This document shows positions 5,361 to 6,308 of a stretch of 6,308 nucleotides of DNA, piece by piece. Within the stretch, counting starts at the first letter, position 1. Every line of letters begins with the position of its first letter. Below the pieces are notes generated by a model. That model saw nothing but the letters and a program-made list of their open reading frames with translations, was not told where the DNA came from and searched no databases. A program made the position numbers and the translations under genes. Source of the DNA: Betaproteobacteria bacterium (GTDB taxonomy: Bacteria > Pseudomonadota > Gammaproteobacteria > Burkholderiales > Casimicrobiaceae); NCBI GenBank assembly GCA_003153335.1, contig PLYG01000026.1:1-6308 (forward strand). The letters run 5' to 3'.

Positions 5361-6308
5361 TCAGTCGAGATGGATCCAGGCGGACTTCGTCTGGGTATAC
5401 GAGATGAGGCTCTCCAGGCACTTGTCGCGTCCCTGGCCGGATTGCTTATAGCCGCCGAACGGCTGGGTCATATCGCCGTGGTCAAAACAATTGACCCAGA
5501 TGACGCCCGCCTCAAGGTCGCGCACCGCCCGGTGCGCCGTTCCCAGGTCGCGGGTCCAGATCGAGGCCGCGAGGCCGTAGATTGAGTCGTTTGCAACCGC
5601 GAGCGCCTCGACGATGCCGTTCACTTCGATCGCGGAGGCGACCGGCCCGAAGATCTCCTCGCGTGCGATCGTCATGTCGTTGTTGACGCCGGAAAAGAGT
5701 GTCGGGTTGACAAAAGCGCCGGGAAGATCGGGCGTATCGCCGCCAAACTCCAGCCGCGCGCCTTCGCTCTTGCCGCGGCCGATGTAATCGAGCACGCGTG
5801 AGCGGTGCGCGGCGGTCACGAGCGGACCCAAGTTCGTCGCCGGATCAAGCGGGTCACCCGCGGTGTACGCGTTACGCCCCTGTTCAACGAAACGCGCGAT
5901 GAAGTCCTGGGCGATCGGCCGGTCGAGCAGCAGGCGCGAGCCGGCATTGCAGACCTCGCCCATATTTCCGTAGATGCCGTTGATGGCGTAGGAGACGGCG
6001 CGGTCGAGATCTTCAAGGTCGGCAAGAAAGATCTGCGGCGACTTGCCGCCGCATTCAAGGGCCACGCGTTTCATGTTGGAGCGGCCGGCATACACCAGCA
6101 TGAGCTTGCCGACATCGGTCGAGCCGGTGAAGGCAATCTTGGCGACATCGTTATGCAGGGCGAGCGCCGCCCCCGCGGTCTCACCGCGCCCATTCACCAC
6201 GTTGAACGCGCCGGCCGGACCGCCCGCTTCAATGAAAAGTTGCGCAAGCAGCAGCGCCGACAGCGGCGACTGCTCGGCGGGCTTCAGCACCACCGTGTTG
6301 CCGGCCGC
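5361..6308 (-). CDS. NAD(P)+-dependent aldehyde dehydrogenase, PuuC/KauB-like (partial, N-terminus outside window)
   Basis: The C-terminal 315 residues of an aldehyde dehydrogenase are present; family members have about 490, so roughly 175 N-terminal residues lie beyond base 6308. The frame runs open to the window edge, and the first visible residues, AAGNTVVLKPAEQSP, are the usual cofactor-binding segment, so the internal GTG at 6293 is not the start. Visible numbering: K9 (cofactor), FTGST 60-64 (nucleotide-binding loop), E85 in LECGGKSP (general base), C120 in GNMGEVC (catalytic nucleophile), and E218 in EEIFGPV (nicotinamide ribose contact). The tail, GDMTQPFGGYKQSGQGRDK (278-296) followed by a K-x-x-W end, closely resembles gamma-glutamyl-gamma-aminobutyraldehyde (PuuC) and guanidinobutyraldehyde (KauB) dehydrogenases. 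The likely job is oxidation of an aminoaldehyde-type product to an acid. It converges with the oxygenase gene across 10 nt, so it belongs to a separate transcript entering from the right. Confidence 0.92.
   Translation of the reverse strand, partial: AAGNTVVLKPAEQSPLSALLLAQLFIEAGGPAGAFNVVNGRGETAGAALALHNDVAKIAFTGSTDVGKLMLVYAGRSNMKRVALECGGKSPQIFLADLEDLDRAVSYAINGIYGNMGEVCNAGSRLLLDRPIAQDFIARFVEQGRNAYTAGDPLDPATNLGPLVTAAHRSRVLDYIGRGKSEGARLEFGGDTPDLPGAFVNPTLFSGVNNDMTIAREEIFGPVASAIEVNGIVEALAVANDSIYGLAASIWTRDLGTAHRAVRDLEAGVIWVNCFDHGDMTQPFGGYKQSGQGRDKCLESLISYTQTKSAWIHLD

Noticed and set aside
6291..6293. GTG as the start of the aldehyde dehydrogenase
   Set aside because: The frame stays open to the window edge and encodes conserved family residues upstream of this codon, so it is an internal Val.

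Overview
This window looks like accessory catabolic DNA from a GC-rich bacterium, most likely a proteobacterium. That inference rests on the strong G/C bias at third codon positions, Shine-Dalgarno-type starts, sigma70-like promoters and tight gene packing. I see no taxonomic marker such as rRNA or a conserved housekeeping gene, so I cannot be more specific. There are no tRNAs, rRNAs, insertion sequences, CRISPR arrays or phage genes. No gene-free stretch exceeds about 190 bases.

Layout. Positions 1-3988 hold a leftward operon, transcribed in this order: a class III PLP aminotransferase of the glutamate-1-semialdehyde-aminomutase-like group (3988 down to 2660), a PYROXD2/phytoene-desaturase-like FAD oxidoreductase (2635-1028), and a second paralogous FAD oxidoreductase (1026 down to base 1, cut by the window edge). 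Spacing is 24 nt and then 1 nt, so translation is probably coupled. Positions 3989-4177 are an AT-rich divergent control region. It contains a -10 element for the leftward operon, a TTGCCC-N17-TATATT promoter for the rightward gene, and an interrupted palindrome centred midway between the two. Positions 4178-5350 encode a single-component-type Rieske non-heme-iron oxygenase alpha subunit on the + strand. It converges, with a 10-nt gap, on a leftward aldehyde dehydrogenase (6308 down to 5361) of the PuuC/KauB-like group, whose N-terminus lies outside the window.

Working together (inference). An oxygenase of the quaternary-amine/betaine-monooxygenase-like type, an aminotransferase, two flavin oxidoreductases and an aminoaldehyde-dehydrogenase-like enzyme form a plausible pathway for breaking down an amine or N-substituted compound. 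The oxygenase would open or dealkylate it, the aminotransferase and flavoenzymes would handle the amino and C-C/C-N oxidation steps, and the aldehyde dehydrogenase would turn the resulting aldehyde into an acid. The substrate cannot be read from the sequence. The reductase that the oxygenase needs, the regulator and any transporter are not in the window. I do not recognise this exact combination as a named, characterised pathway, and it is the best candidate here for something undescribed.
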